DNA of 13,364 nucleotides, from the NCBI GenBank assembly GCA_043756275.1, contig JAYURJ010000110.1, forward strand, positions 1-13,364, written 5' to 3'. Each line of letters starts with the position of its first letter. The stretch's first letter is position 1. The position numbers were made by a program, and so were the translations under genes. Under the pieces are notes generated by a model. It had not been told where the DNA came from. It worked only from the letters and a program-made list of their open reading frames with translations, and ran no database searches. Below are positions 1 to 6,905 of the stretch, one piece after another. The stretch comes from UKL13-2 sp043756275 (GTDB taxonomy: Bacteria > Pseudomonadota > Gammaproteobacteria > Burkholderiales > Usitatibacteraceae).

Positions 1-2226
1 TTTTTTCTGGCCTGTTTCACGATTGCTTTCGGCACCCGGCAGCTCGATGTTGCTGAACGACACGAGGGCATGGTTGCGGCCATCGCGTTTGAGTCGCTCG
101 TCAAATTGATCGCGTATATCGCAGTTGGTGTTTACGTCACGTTCTTCATGTTCAACGGCCCGGCTGATATTTTTGGTCAGGCGATGGCCAAACCGCAGTT
201 AGCCGCATTGGCCACGCCCTTTGGTGGGGCCGCCGGCAATTACGTGAGCTGGATATGGCTCACAATCCTGTCGATGCTGGCGATCCTGTTTTTGCCCCGT
301 CAATTTCAGGTAGCCGTGGTTGAAAACGTCGATGAGAAGCATCTGAACAAGGCGGTCTGGCTGTTCCCGCTTTACATGCTGGCCATCAATTTATTCGTGC
401 TCCCGATCGCGTTCGGCGGGTTGCTGCATTTTCCGGACGGCAGCGTAAATGCAGATACGTTTGTGTTGACACTGCCCATGTCGCAGCGTCAAGAATTGTT
501 GGCGCTGCTGGTGTTTATCGGTGGCTTGTCCGCCGCAACCGGGATGGTGATCGTTGAGACCATCGCGCTCTCGACCATGGTCTGCAACGATCTGGTGATG
601 CCGCCGTTGCTCAGGTTTACCCGTGCGCGCTTTATGCAGCATGAGGAGTTGAGCAATCTGCTGCTCGATATTCGCCGCGCGGCGATTGTGGGCATCCTTA
701 TGCTCGGCTACTTCTATTACCTCATCGCCGGTGAAGCTTATGCGCTCGTCTCCATCGGTCTCATTTCATTTGCGGCTGTGGCGCAATTTGCACCGGTCGT
801 GATCGGCGGTTTGTACTGGAGAAACGGCACGCGTGCCGGCGCGCTGGCGGGATTGAGCCTGGGCTTTTTGGTCTGGGCATATACGCTGATGATTCCGGCG
901 TTTGCGCAGTCGGGCTGGGTGGCGGTCGCGCTTATTGAGGAAGGACCATTCGGTATCGAGTTGCTGAAACCGCTTCAACTGTTCGGTTTGAAAGGCCTCG
1001 ACCAAACCACCCATGCGATGATCTGGAGCATGCTTGGCAACGTCGGTGCGTACGTGCTGGTGTCTTCGCTAAGTCGTCAAAGCGCGGCTGAACGCATTCA
1101 GGCGACGTTGTTTGTCGATGTGTTGAGCCAGACTGGGGAGCGCACCGGATTTTGGCGCGGCACAGCGTCGGCATCTTCATTGCAGACGCTGGTGGGACGT
1201 TTCCTTGGCCCCGCACGCGCGGCAGAATTGTTCGACAGCTACGCACGCTCCCGCGGCGTGGCGGCTGCCGATGAACTCGATGCCGATGCGCGGCTGGTGC
1301 GGTTTGCCGAGATCCAGCTTGCAGGCGCGATTGGTGCCTCATCGGCGCGCGCCATGGTGTCGTCGGTAGTGCAGGAGGAACCACTGGGTGTCGATGAAGT
1401 GATGGCGATCATCGATGAAGCTTCCGAGGCAATCGCACACAGTCGGGAGCTTGAGGAAAAACAAGCCGAACTGGAAACGGCGACCAGCGAATTACGCAGT
1501 GCAAACGAACGCCTGACTGAACTTGATCGCCTCAAGGATGATTTCATCTCCACGGTCACGCACGAACTGCGCACACCACTCACGTCAATTCGTGCATTCT
1601 CGGAAATACTCCACGACAACCCTGCGTTGAATGTTGAAGAACGTTCCAGATTTCTCGGTATTCTGGTCAAGGAATCAGAGCGTCTTACACGGTTGATCAA
1701 TCAGGTTCTCGATTTGGCCAAACTCGAATCCGGCGCGGCTGAGTGGCAGAATGTGACACTTGATTTGCGCGAGATTGTTGAAGAAGCCGTGAACACGACC
1801 AGTCAGTTGTTCAAAGTAAAAAATGTAAAGCTCGACCTCCAGCTTCCGCTTGAATTAGCGCCCGTGGTCGCTGACCGCGACCGGCTGCTTCAGGTCATGC
1901 TGAATTTGCTTTCAAACTCCATCAAATTTTGTGACGCCGAACACGGCAAAGTGGTGGTGTCGGTGTCACAGCAGCCGGATGCCGTGCAAGTTGACGTACG
2001 CGATAACGGTGTCGGCATTGCCAAGCAGGATCAGGAATTTATTTTTGAGAAATTTCGGCAGGTGGGCGATACGCTCACTGAGAAGCCACCGGGAACTGGC
2101 TTGGGGCTGGCAATTTGTCGCGAAATCGTCAGCCATTTCGGGGGCAGACTTTGGGTCAGGAGTGAACAGTCGCTTGGGGCCACGTTCTCTTTTTCGCTGC
2201 CCGTAAACAAGTCGGCCAATACGTGA
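1..2226 (+). CDS. SLC5/SSS-domain sensor histidine kinase (CbrA/CrbS-like), 5' partial
   Basis: The frame is open from base 1 (23 codons before the first in-window ATG at 70), and those residues continue the transporter domain, so the start lies outside the window; 741 residues are visible. Residues 1 to about 355 are hydrophobic helices of a sodium:solute symporter fold. Residues about 370-480 look like the STAC linker of transporter-kinases, followed by a charged coiled coil (about 482-517). The phospho-acceptor is His521 in THELRTPLTSI. The N box lies around residues 631-642, the G1 box DNGVGI starts at Asp668 and the G2 box GTGLGLAI at 698. I see no PAS domain. CbrA, CrbS and MxtR share this architecture and sense or transport histidine or respond to acetate. 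The two response regulators that follow overlap it, and a symporter operon lies nearby, so a carboxylate-uptake role is likely. The ligand cannot be read from the sequence. Confidence 0.93.
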   Translation, partial: FFLACFTIAFGTRQLDVAERHEGMVAAIAFESLVKLIAYIAVGVYVTFFMFNGPADIFGQAMAKPQLAALATPFGGAAGNYVSWIWLTILSMLAILFLPRQFQVAVVENVDEKHLNKAVWLFPLYMLAINLFVLPIAFGGLLHFPDGSVNADTFVLTLPMSQRQELLALLVFIGGLSAATGMVIVETIALSTMVCNDLVMPPLLRFTRARFMQHEELSNLLLDIRRAAIVGILMLGYFYYLIAGEAYALVSIGLISFAAVAQFAPVVIGGLYWRNGTRAGALAGLSLGFLVWAYTLMIPAFAQSGWVAVALIEEGPFGIELLKPLQLFGLKGLDQTTHAMIWSMLGNVGAYVLVSSLSRQSAAERIQATLFVDVLSQTGERTGFWRGTASASSLQTLVGRFLGPARAAELFDSYARSRGVAAADELDADARLVRFAEIQLAGAIGASSARAMVSSVVQEEPLGVDEVMAIIDEASEAIAHSRELEEKQAELETATSELRSANERLTELDRLKDDFISTVTHELRTPLTSIRAFSEILHDNPALNVEERSRFLGILVKESERLTRLINQVLDLAKLESGAAEWQNVTLDLREIVEEAVNTTSQLFKVKNVKLDLQLPLELAPVVADRDRLLQVMLNLLSNSIKFCDAEHGKVVVSVSQQPDAVQVDVRDNGVGIAKQDQEFIFEKFRQVGDTLTEKPPGTGLGLAICREIVSHFGGRLWVRSEQSLGATFSFSLPVNKSANT

Positions 2227-2615
2227 TGCGTGCAAAAATCTTGATCGTTGATGATGAGCCTGCGATTGCGATGTCGCTTGAATTTCTGTTGAGCAACGGA
2301 GGTTACGAGACGAAAATTGCGCGTGATGGCGTTGAGGCGTTGCGGTCGGCAAGTGAATTTCAACCCGATCTGATCGTGCTTGATCTGATGCTGCCGCGCA
2401 TGAGCGGGCTGGCCGTGTGCCGCGCGCTGCGGGCCGATCCGCAACAGCGCGGGCTCAAGGTATTGATGCTCACCGCACGCGGCGGCACGGCCGACCTGGC
2501 GCGTGGCAATGTGGCGGGCGTGGATGCGTATCAGGTCAAGCCGTTTTCAACACAGGATTTACTCGCGCAGGTGCGCCTGCTGATCGAGATGAAGGATGTG
2601 TCGTATGCACGCTGA
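2226..2615 (+). CDS. Stand-alone receiver-domain response regulator (CheY-like)
   Basis: A 129-residue protein consisting of a single receiver domain with no output domain. Acidic pocket residues Asp9 and Asp10, phospho-acceptor Asp53 (VLDLMLP), switch Thr83 and invariant Lys105 (VKPF) are all present, so it should be phosphorylatable. The ATG at 2226 overlaps the kinase stop codon (TGATG), which points to translational coupling; a GTG one codon earlier (2223) is an alternative start. The C terminus overlaps the next regulator gene. Placed between kinase and DNA-binding regulator, it could be a phosphate sink, a relay step, or act on another protein; the sequence does not decide. The domain call is firm, the role open. 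Confidence 0.9.
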   Translation: MRAKILIVDDEPAIAMSLEFLLSNGGYETKIARDGVEALRSASEFQPDLIVLDLMLPRMSGLAVCRALRADPQQRGLKVLMLTARGGTADLARGNVAGVDAYQVKPFSTQDLLAQVRLLIEMKDVSYAR

Positions 2616-3237
2616 CAACGCCGCGCCAGAGACAACGCCGACGATCTACGTGGTGGATGACGACGCATCCATCCGCGAATTATTGGCGTGGCTCATGAAA
2701 AGCAATGGTCTTGCCGTGGCCACGTTCGCCAATGCGCAGCTATTCCTCAAGGCATATAAAGTTGGGTCACCGGGTTGTCTCATTGTCGATCTCTACATGC
2801 CCGGCATGAGCGGCCTGGAGCTACAGCATTATCTGATTGAACATGACATCGTCATCCCGGTAATTTTCCTGAGCGCGCGCGCAGACATTGCCAAAGCCGT
2901 CGCAGCTGTCAAGCACGGCGCAATCGATTTCATCGAAAAGCCGTTTGACTACAGAAAAATTGTTGCGCTTGCGCAGGACTGTTTGTTTCGTGACCAGCTG
3001 CTGCGCGGCGCACGCGGCAATCTTGATGCGAAACAGGCGCGTCTTGCGTTGCTCACCGACCGGGAGCGCGAAGTCATGCACCGGGTGATCTCGGGAAAGA
3101 TCAATCGCGTTATCGCCGAGGAGCTGTCGATTGGTGTTAAAACCGTGGAAGCACACCGCGCGAAAATCATGGAAAAGCTCGGTGTCAATTCAGTCGCGGA
3201 ACTGGTGCAACTGGCCATGCAGCCGTTGACGAAATGA
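2605..3237 (+). CDS. FixJ/NarL-type response regulator, LuxR HTH output (CrbR/ErdR-like)
   Basis: A 210-residue two-domain regulator. The receiver has Asp18-Asp20 in the acidic pocket, phospho-acceptor Asp62 (VDLYMPGMSG), Ser90 and Lys112 (EKPF). A LuxR-type helix-turn-helix spans about residues 150-205 (LTDREREV ... KTVEAHRAKIMEKL), closest in flavour to FixJ. I chose the ATG at 2605 because AAGGA (2592-2596) sits 8 bases ahead; an in-frame ATG at 2596 would add three residues. The gene overlaps the preceding receiver gene by 11 bases, so kinase, receiver and regulator form one operon. By analogy with CrbR/ErdR, targets may include acetate activation and the convergent symporter genes; this is inference from context. 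It is the last gene of the operon. Confidence 0.92.
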   Translation: MHADNAAPETTPTIYVVDDDASIRELLAWLMKSNGLAVATFANAQLFLKAYKVGSPGCLIVDLYMPGMSGLELQHYLIEHDIVIPVIFLSARADIAKAVAAVKHGAIDFIEKPFDYRKIVALAQDCLFRDQLLRGARGNLDAKQARLALLTDREREVMHRVISGKINRVIAEELSIGVKTVEAHRAKIMEKLGVNSVAELVQLAMQPLTK

Positions 3238-3276
3238 TGCTGGCCTGGCAAAGTGAGTTTTGAGTAAACTCCAGAA

Positions 3277-3320
3277 TTGACGGGCCTCGCAGGACATTTG
3301 TGCTCCAAACTGCCCGTCAA
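3277..3320. terminator. Inverted repeat between convergent genes, possible bidirectional terminator
   Basis: TTGACGGGC (3277-3285) pairs perfectly with GCCCGTCAA (3312-3320) around a 26-base loop, in the 100-base gap between the convergent regulator gene (ends 3237) and small membrane protein gene (ends 3338). The position suits a shared terminator. The loop is long and no T tract follows directly (ATTTTTAA begins about 13 bases beyond the right arm), so efficiency is doubtful. Confidence 0.4.
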
Positions 3321-3337
3321 ATGGCGATCTACGATTT

Positions 3338-3613
3338 TTAAGTCAATACCAAGTTAATTTTGGTAATCGTCAGCACCGCCCACAGCACCATCAGCAGAAA
3401 GAACGCCAAAAACGCGATGTGCTGATCGACGATAAATCGGGGCGCGATAAGGCGCGTGAATTTTGTCACCGGCGAGGTCAGCATCTTGAAGGTGGTGTAG
3501 ACGAAATTGGTCTCGCGTTTTGCGCCAGCGAAAAAATAAAGAATCCCCTGTCCCACGAAAGCGAACAGGGCGACTTCGGCCAGCGCTTTGAGAATAATGA
3601 CGAACTGCAACAT
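3338..3613 (-). CDS. Small two-helix membrane protein, unknown function
   Basis: A 91-residue protein that I do not recognise as a named family. Two hydrophobic segments are visible (about residues 3-29 and 66-85) with a basic central stretch between them, so both ends probably face the same side of the inner membrane. The ATG at 3613 overlaps the stop codon of the upstream TPR gene (TGATG), so the two are translationally coupled; a TTG one codon earlier is possible but less likely. The tight coupling suggests that it anchors or works with the TPR protein. It is the last gene on this strand before the convergent regulator operon. Confidence 0.7.
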   Translation of the reverse strand: MLQFVIILKALAEVALFAFVGQGILYFFAGAKRETNFVYTTFKMLTSPVTKFTRLIAPRFIVDQHIAFLAFFLLMVLWAVLTITKINLVLT

Positions 3614-4176
3614 CAACGGGCCTCACTCGAGGTTTCGCGCATCAATTGTCTGGTCATTTTTGGATCGAATCGGCCCAGATGTTCGATGATATCGCCGACC
3701 TTGTCTTTTTTGCCCAGCGTGTAATAGGCCATGCCAAGGTTGTACCACGCATGTGGATTCATCGGCTGCAGCTCGGCCGCTTTTTCCAGCGCTTCTGCTG
3801 CCGCATCGTGTTCGTTCAGCGCCGCGTGCGCCAGCCCCATGCCGTACCAGGCACGGTCATTTTTGGGATACAACCTGACAGCCGCCTGAAACGCCGTGAG
3901 CGCTTTGGCGTACTGTTTTTGTTTGTCATAGTTAAAGCCCAGATTGAATTGCGCCACGGCATCGTCCGGATTGATCCGTAGCGCGTCGAGGAAGCATTGC
4001 TCCGCCTGATCATGCTGGCCAAGAGAGGCGTAAAGATGGCCCAGACAACTGGCGGCCAAACCAAAGCGGGGATTGGCCGCGAGGGCCAGCCGGAAGGCAT
4101 CAATGGCGCGGGCGGGCTGCTTGATGAGCACAAAAAATCGCGCGCGATAGAAATATTTCCATTGTTCGAGCTTCAT
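3613..4176 (-). CDS. TPR-repeat protein
   Basis: A 187-residue protein made almost entirely of tetratricopeptide repeats: five units of 34 residues at about 3-36, 37-70, 71-104, 105-138 and 139-172, with the usual W/L-G-Y-A-P pattern (for example AWYNLGMAYYTLGK and RINPDD). There is no signal peptide or membrane helix, so it is probably a cytoplasmic protein-interaction scaffold. The start at 4176 is chosen because AAGG (4184-4187) lies 7 bases upstream and because the repeats begin there; the frame stays open to 4281, but that extension runs through the terminator of the symporter operon and has no repeat content. The stop overlaps the start of the small membrane protein gene. The partner is not evident. 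Confidence 0.85.
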   Translation of the reverse strand: MKLEQWKYFYRARFFVLIKQPARAIDAFRLALAANPRFGLAASCLGHLYASLGQHDQAEQCFLDALRINPDDAVAQFNLGFNYDKQKQYAKALTAFQAAVRLYPKNDRAWYGMGLAHAALNEHDAAAEALEKAAELQPMNPHAWYNLGMAYYTLGKKDKVGDIIEHLGRFDPKMTRQLMRETSSEAR

Positions 4177-4253
4177 TGTTGAGCCTTGAAAAAAACTGTG
4201 TACGAGAATATAGCCCTTATACAGCCGGTAAATGGCCAAGCCACACGAACAAA

Positions 4254-4269
4254 GCCCGCTTGCGCGGGC
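4254..4269 (-). terminator. Rho-independent terminator of the symporter operon
   Basis: Perfect 6-bp GC stem GCCCGC/GCGGGC with a 4-base loop. Read on the minus strand it is followed by TTTGTT, a short U-rich tail. It lies 28 bases past the stop codon of the large symporter subunit and upstream of the TPR gene, so it separates the two transcription units, possibly with read-through because the tail is short. Confidence 0.65.
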
Positions 4270-4296
4270 CCTGTTCTGCAAAACATCAAACCTGGT

Positions 4297-6363
4297 TCAA
4301 GTGGCTTGTGTATTAATGTCGCCTTCCAGATTCGGGTAGCGCACATGCTCGACAAGTTCCTGTACTTGCCTCGAAGGCTCGGGTGTCAACAAGCTCACCA
4401 CGATGAGGGTGAGAATACCAACCGGCACACCGAATACGCCGGCCGTGATTGGACCCATGCCGTACCACTCGTTGGCCGGCACGCCGCCGAAGAACGGATA
4501 GGTGTTGTACATGTAGTACATGCACAACCCAAGCCCCGCCGACATGCCGGTGATCGCGCCCCACTTGTTGGCACGTTTCCAGAATACGCCCATCACCAAC
4601 GCCGGGAAGAACGCAGAAGCCGCCAGCGAGAACGCGGCACCAACCAGGAACAGAATGTCGCCCGGTTTGAGTGACGTGACGTATGCTGCAATCAGCGCGA
4701 CGATCACGAGCAACATTTTCGATACCGTTACGCGACGGCTTGTGCTCGCCTGTGGGTCGATCATCTTGTAGTAGAGGTCATGCGAGAGCGCGTTAGCGAT
4801 GGTCAGCAGCAAACCGTCCGCAGTGGAGAGCGCGGCAGCAAGGCCACCGGCCGCCACCAGGCCCGACACGACATACGGCAGACCGGCAATCTCCGGCGTT
4901 GCCAACACGATGATGTCGCCACCGAGCACGATTTCAGCGAGCTGAACAATGCCGTCGCCGTTGATGTCAGTAATCGACAGCAACGCCGGATCAACCGCCG
5001 CCCAGTTTGCCGCCCACGCCGGCAGGCTCGCAAAACTCGAGCCGACAAGGAAGTGGTAGACATCATATTTGGCCAAAACCGCCAGCGCAGGTGCGGTGAA
5101 GTAAAGCAGGAAGATAAAAAACAATGACCAAAACACCGATTGGCGCGCTTGTCGCACACTTGGCGTAGTGTAGTACCGCATCAGGATGTGCGGCAATGCT
5201 GCGGTGCCGATCATCATGCAGAAAACGATGCCGAGGAAATTACGCCGCGCCTTGTCAGAGGCCGCTTCATCCTTGCCCTGGAACGGGGTGGCATGCGGTT
5301 TTGGCGGTACCGCCCTGGCCGCAAGGCCTTTGTCCTTGTTCCATTTTGCCTTTGCCGCAGCCTCATCTTTGGGATAAGCGGCCAGGGCTTTTTCGACCGC
5401 TGCCACCTGCTCCGGCGGGGCGTTGGCTGCTTTTGCATCGGCCAGCTTTTTGTCCAGATCAGCTTTGCCTTTGGCGAACGCACCAGCGGGATCTTTGAGC
5501 CCGTCGTTGGCAGCCGCCGCGCGCGCTTTCATGATGTTGCGCACTTCGACTTCTTTCGCGTCAACGGTCAACACCTTTTCACGCTCGGTCACCTTTTGCA
5601 GCGTTTGGCCGTAGGCAATTTGCGGGATCGGGTTACCGGTATGCTTGAGTGACAGCCATACCACCGGTGTCAAATAGGCAATGATGAGGATAATGTACTG
5701 TGCCACCTGCGTCCACGTCACCGCGCGCATGCCACCTAGGAACGAGCACACCAGAATGCCGCCCAGACCGACGAACACGCCGACACCGAATTCAAGCCCG
5801 GTAAAGCGGCTGGTGATCAGGCCGACACCGTAGATTTGCGCCACGACGTAGGTGAACGAACAGAGGATGGCCGCAAAAATGCCGATACTGCGCACAAAAT
5901 TGCCGCCATAGCGTTCACCCAGGAAGTCGGGAATCGTGAACTGGCCAAATTTGCGCAGGTACGGTGCCAGCAGGAATGCAACGAGGCAATAGCCACCGGT
6001 CCATCCCATCACAAACGCCAATCCATCGAAGCCGCTTAGATACAGCGTGCCGGCCATGCCGATAAACGATGCCGCGCTCATCCAGTCGGCACCTGTTGCC
6101 ATGCCGTTGAAAAACGCAGGAACACGTCGACCGGCGACGTAATACTCTGCCGCATCCACCGTTCGGGACATGACGCCGATCGACGCATACAGCGCTATCG
6201 TGGCAAACAGGAACCAGTAACCGATCCACTTGCGGGACATGCCCATCTGCTCGGCGATGGCGAGTGCAACCAGGAAACCAAGGAAGCCTACTGTATAGAA
6301 AATGTAGTACTTCTTAAGTTGGTTAAAAAAAGCCTTGTGACTGAAATTATCGGCCTGACTCAT
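4297..6363 (-). CDS. Sodium:solute symporter large subunit (VC_2705-type, acetate/carboxylate)
   Basis: A 688-residue inner-membrane SSS-family transporter. It shows many hydrophobic helices, the motif GTAALPHILMRYYT after residue 376, and the sodium-site region GGLAAALSTADGLLLT, with the Ser-Thr pair that in PutP coordinates sodium. It belongs to the branch paired with a DUF4212 small subunit, encoded just upstream with an ATGA overlap. AAGGAG at 6371-6376 gives a 7-base spacing. Two features stand out: a hydrophilic Ala/Lys-rich stretch at about residues 255-373, which makes the protein about 110 residues longer than the usual 550-580 for the family, and a canonical EF-hand loop at 466-477. 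The substrate is probably acetate or another short carboxylate, judged by family and by the CrbS/CrbR-like regulators nearby, not by residues I can verify. Confidence 0.92.
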   Translation of the reverse strand: MSQADNFSHKAFFNQLKKYYIFYTVGFLGFLVALAIAEQMGMSRKWIGYWFLFATIALYASIGVMSRTVDAAEYYVAGRRVPAFFNGMATGADWMSAASFIGMAGTLYLSGFDGLAFVMGWTGGYCLVAFLLAPYLRKFGQFTIPDFLGERYGGNFVRSIGIFAAILCSFTYVVAQIYGVGLITSRFTGLEFGVGVFVGLGGILVCSFLGGMRAVTWTQVAQYIILIIAYLTPVVWLSLKHTGNPIPQIAYGQTLQKVTEREKVLTVDAKEVEVRNIMKARAAAANDGLKDPAGAFAKGKADLDKKLADAKAANAPPEQVAAVEKALAAYPKDEAAAKAKWNKDKGLAARAVPPKPHATPFQGKDEAASDKARRNFLGIVFCMMIGTAALPHILMRYYTTPSVRQARQSVFWSLFFIFLLYFTAPALAVLAKYDVYHFLVGSSFASLPAWAANWAAVDPALLSITDINGDGIVQLAEIVLGGDIIVLATPEIAGLPYVVSGLVAAGGLAAALSTADGLLLTIANALSHDLYYKMIDPQASTSRRVTVSKMLLVIVALIAAYVTSLKPGDILFLVGAAFSLAASAFFPALVMGVFWKRANKWGAITGMSAGLGLCMYYMYNTYPFFGGVPANEWYGMGPITAGVFGVPVGILTLIVVSLLTPEPSRQVQELVEHVRYPNLEGDINTQAT
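4933..4968 (-). other. EF-hand-like calcium-binding loop inside the symporter
   Basis: Residues 466-477 of the large subunit read DINGDGIVQLAE. This fits the canonical 12-residue EF-hand loop: Asp1, Asn3, Asp5, Gly6, hydrophobic residue 8 and Glu12. It lies in an extramembrane loop just ahead of the conserved IAGLPYVVSGLVAAGGLAAALSTAD segment. The motif match is direct; calcium binding is inference. Confidence 0.6.
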
Positions 6364-6626
6364 AGGTCTTCTCCTTCATCAACGCCGTACTCGATATCGA
6401 GCTTATTCATGTAGTGCTGGTAAAACCAGATCAGCAATACATAAATTACCAGCGAGCCTTGTGCAGCGTTATAGAACCCGAGCGGGAAGCCAAGGAACGA
6501 CATGCTGTTAAGTTCTCTCGAATACCAACCAAGGACGAAAGTCACGACGAACCAGATAGACAACAATATTCCAGTTACAACGAGATTCTTGCGCCAATAC
6601 TCCTCATGCTTTGCAGTAAGTTGCAT
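6360..6626 (-). CDS. Sodium:solute symporter small subunit, DUF4212
   Basis: An 88-residue membrane protein with two predicted helices (about residues 14-34 and 52-72), matching the DUF4212 small-subunit family by length and by features such as YWRKN near the N terminus and the C-terminal NKLDIEYGV. The start at 6626 is backed by a strong AGGAGG (6632-6637) 5 bases upstream. Its stop overlaps the start of the large subunit gene (ATGA), which is typical for this pair. It probably stabilises or completes the symporter; its exact job is not established as far as I know. Confidence 0.9.
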   Translation of the reverse strand: MQLTAKHEEYWRKNLVVTGILLSIWFVVTFVLGWYSRELNSMSFLGFPLGFYNAAQGSLVIYVLLIWFYQHYMNKLDIEYGVDEGEDL

Positions 6627-6667
6627 TTTCCCCTCCTGTTTTAACAGCCATTGGATGTGGACGAACA

Positions 6668-6681
6668 GAGCCCGTCGAAGG
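6668..6681 (+). repeat. Fragment of the REP-like repeat arm
   Basis: GAGCCCGTCGAAGG matches 13 of 14 bases of the arm at 12729-12742 in the ilvN-ilvC gap. The upstream part of the unit is degenerate (GGACGAACA precedes it). Probably a decayed copy of the same dispersed element; too short to be certain. Confidence 0.45.
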
Positions 6682-6709
6682 CATCATAGTCTTCAAGATG
6701 CGGCGCGTG

Positions 6710-6739
6710 ATAGTAGGGAATACCCGAAGTTTCTGGCAA
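6710..6739 (-). promoter_or_regulatory. Candidate sigma-70 promoter for the symporter operon
   Basis: On the minus strand a -35 box TTGCCA (6734-6739, 5 of 6 to consensus) is followed after 18 bases by TACTAT (6710-6715, 4 of 6). Transcription would start near 6703, giving a leader of about 77 bases that contains the repeat fragment at 6668-6681. Based on pattern only. Confidence 0.4.
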
Positions 6740-6905
6740 GCTGATTTTCCCTCCCAACAAGGCCGACAATATATTGCAGCGCAACAAAAATGGCATCGTT
6801 TTTTGAGGCGTAAATCAACATCACTTTCCGATGCGCTGAATCGGTAGAATCAACGTCCTCAAGCCAGTTTTCACCATTGGCTTTTTTCGATTTATTTACG
6901 CCACT

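Larger units (their letters stand above)
6627..6905. other. Divergent intergenic region, symporter operon / lptG
   Basis: 279 bases between divergent starts. It holds the symporter ribosome binding site and candidate promoter on the minus strand and a 14-base fragment related to the repeat in the ilvN-ilvC gap. The lptG-proximal half is AT-rich. I found no convincing promoter for lptG and no remnant of lptF; frames that cross it continue inside lptG and have no recognisable protein character. Confidence 0.5.

Noticed and set aside
4177..4281. N-terminal extension of the TPR protein to an upstream ATG
   Set aside because: It would run through the symporter terminator, shows no TPR pattern, and the ATG at 4176 has its own ribosome binding site.
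4186..4674. Plus-strand frame of 162 codons antisense to the symporter 3' end
   Set aside because: Overlaps the conserved symporter sequence and the terminator; composition unlike a real protein.
6734..6750. Sigma-54 promoter TGGCAAG-N4-TTTTC towards lptG
   Set aside because: The -24 element looks fair but the essential GC of the -12 element is missing.
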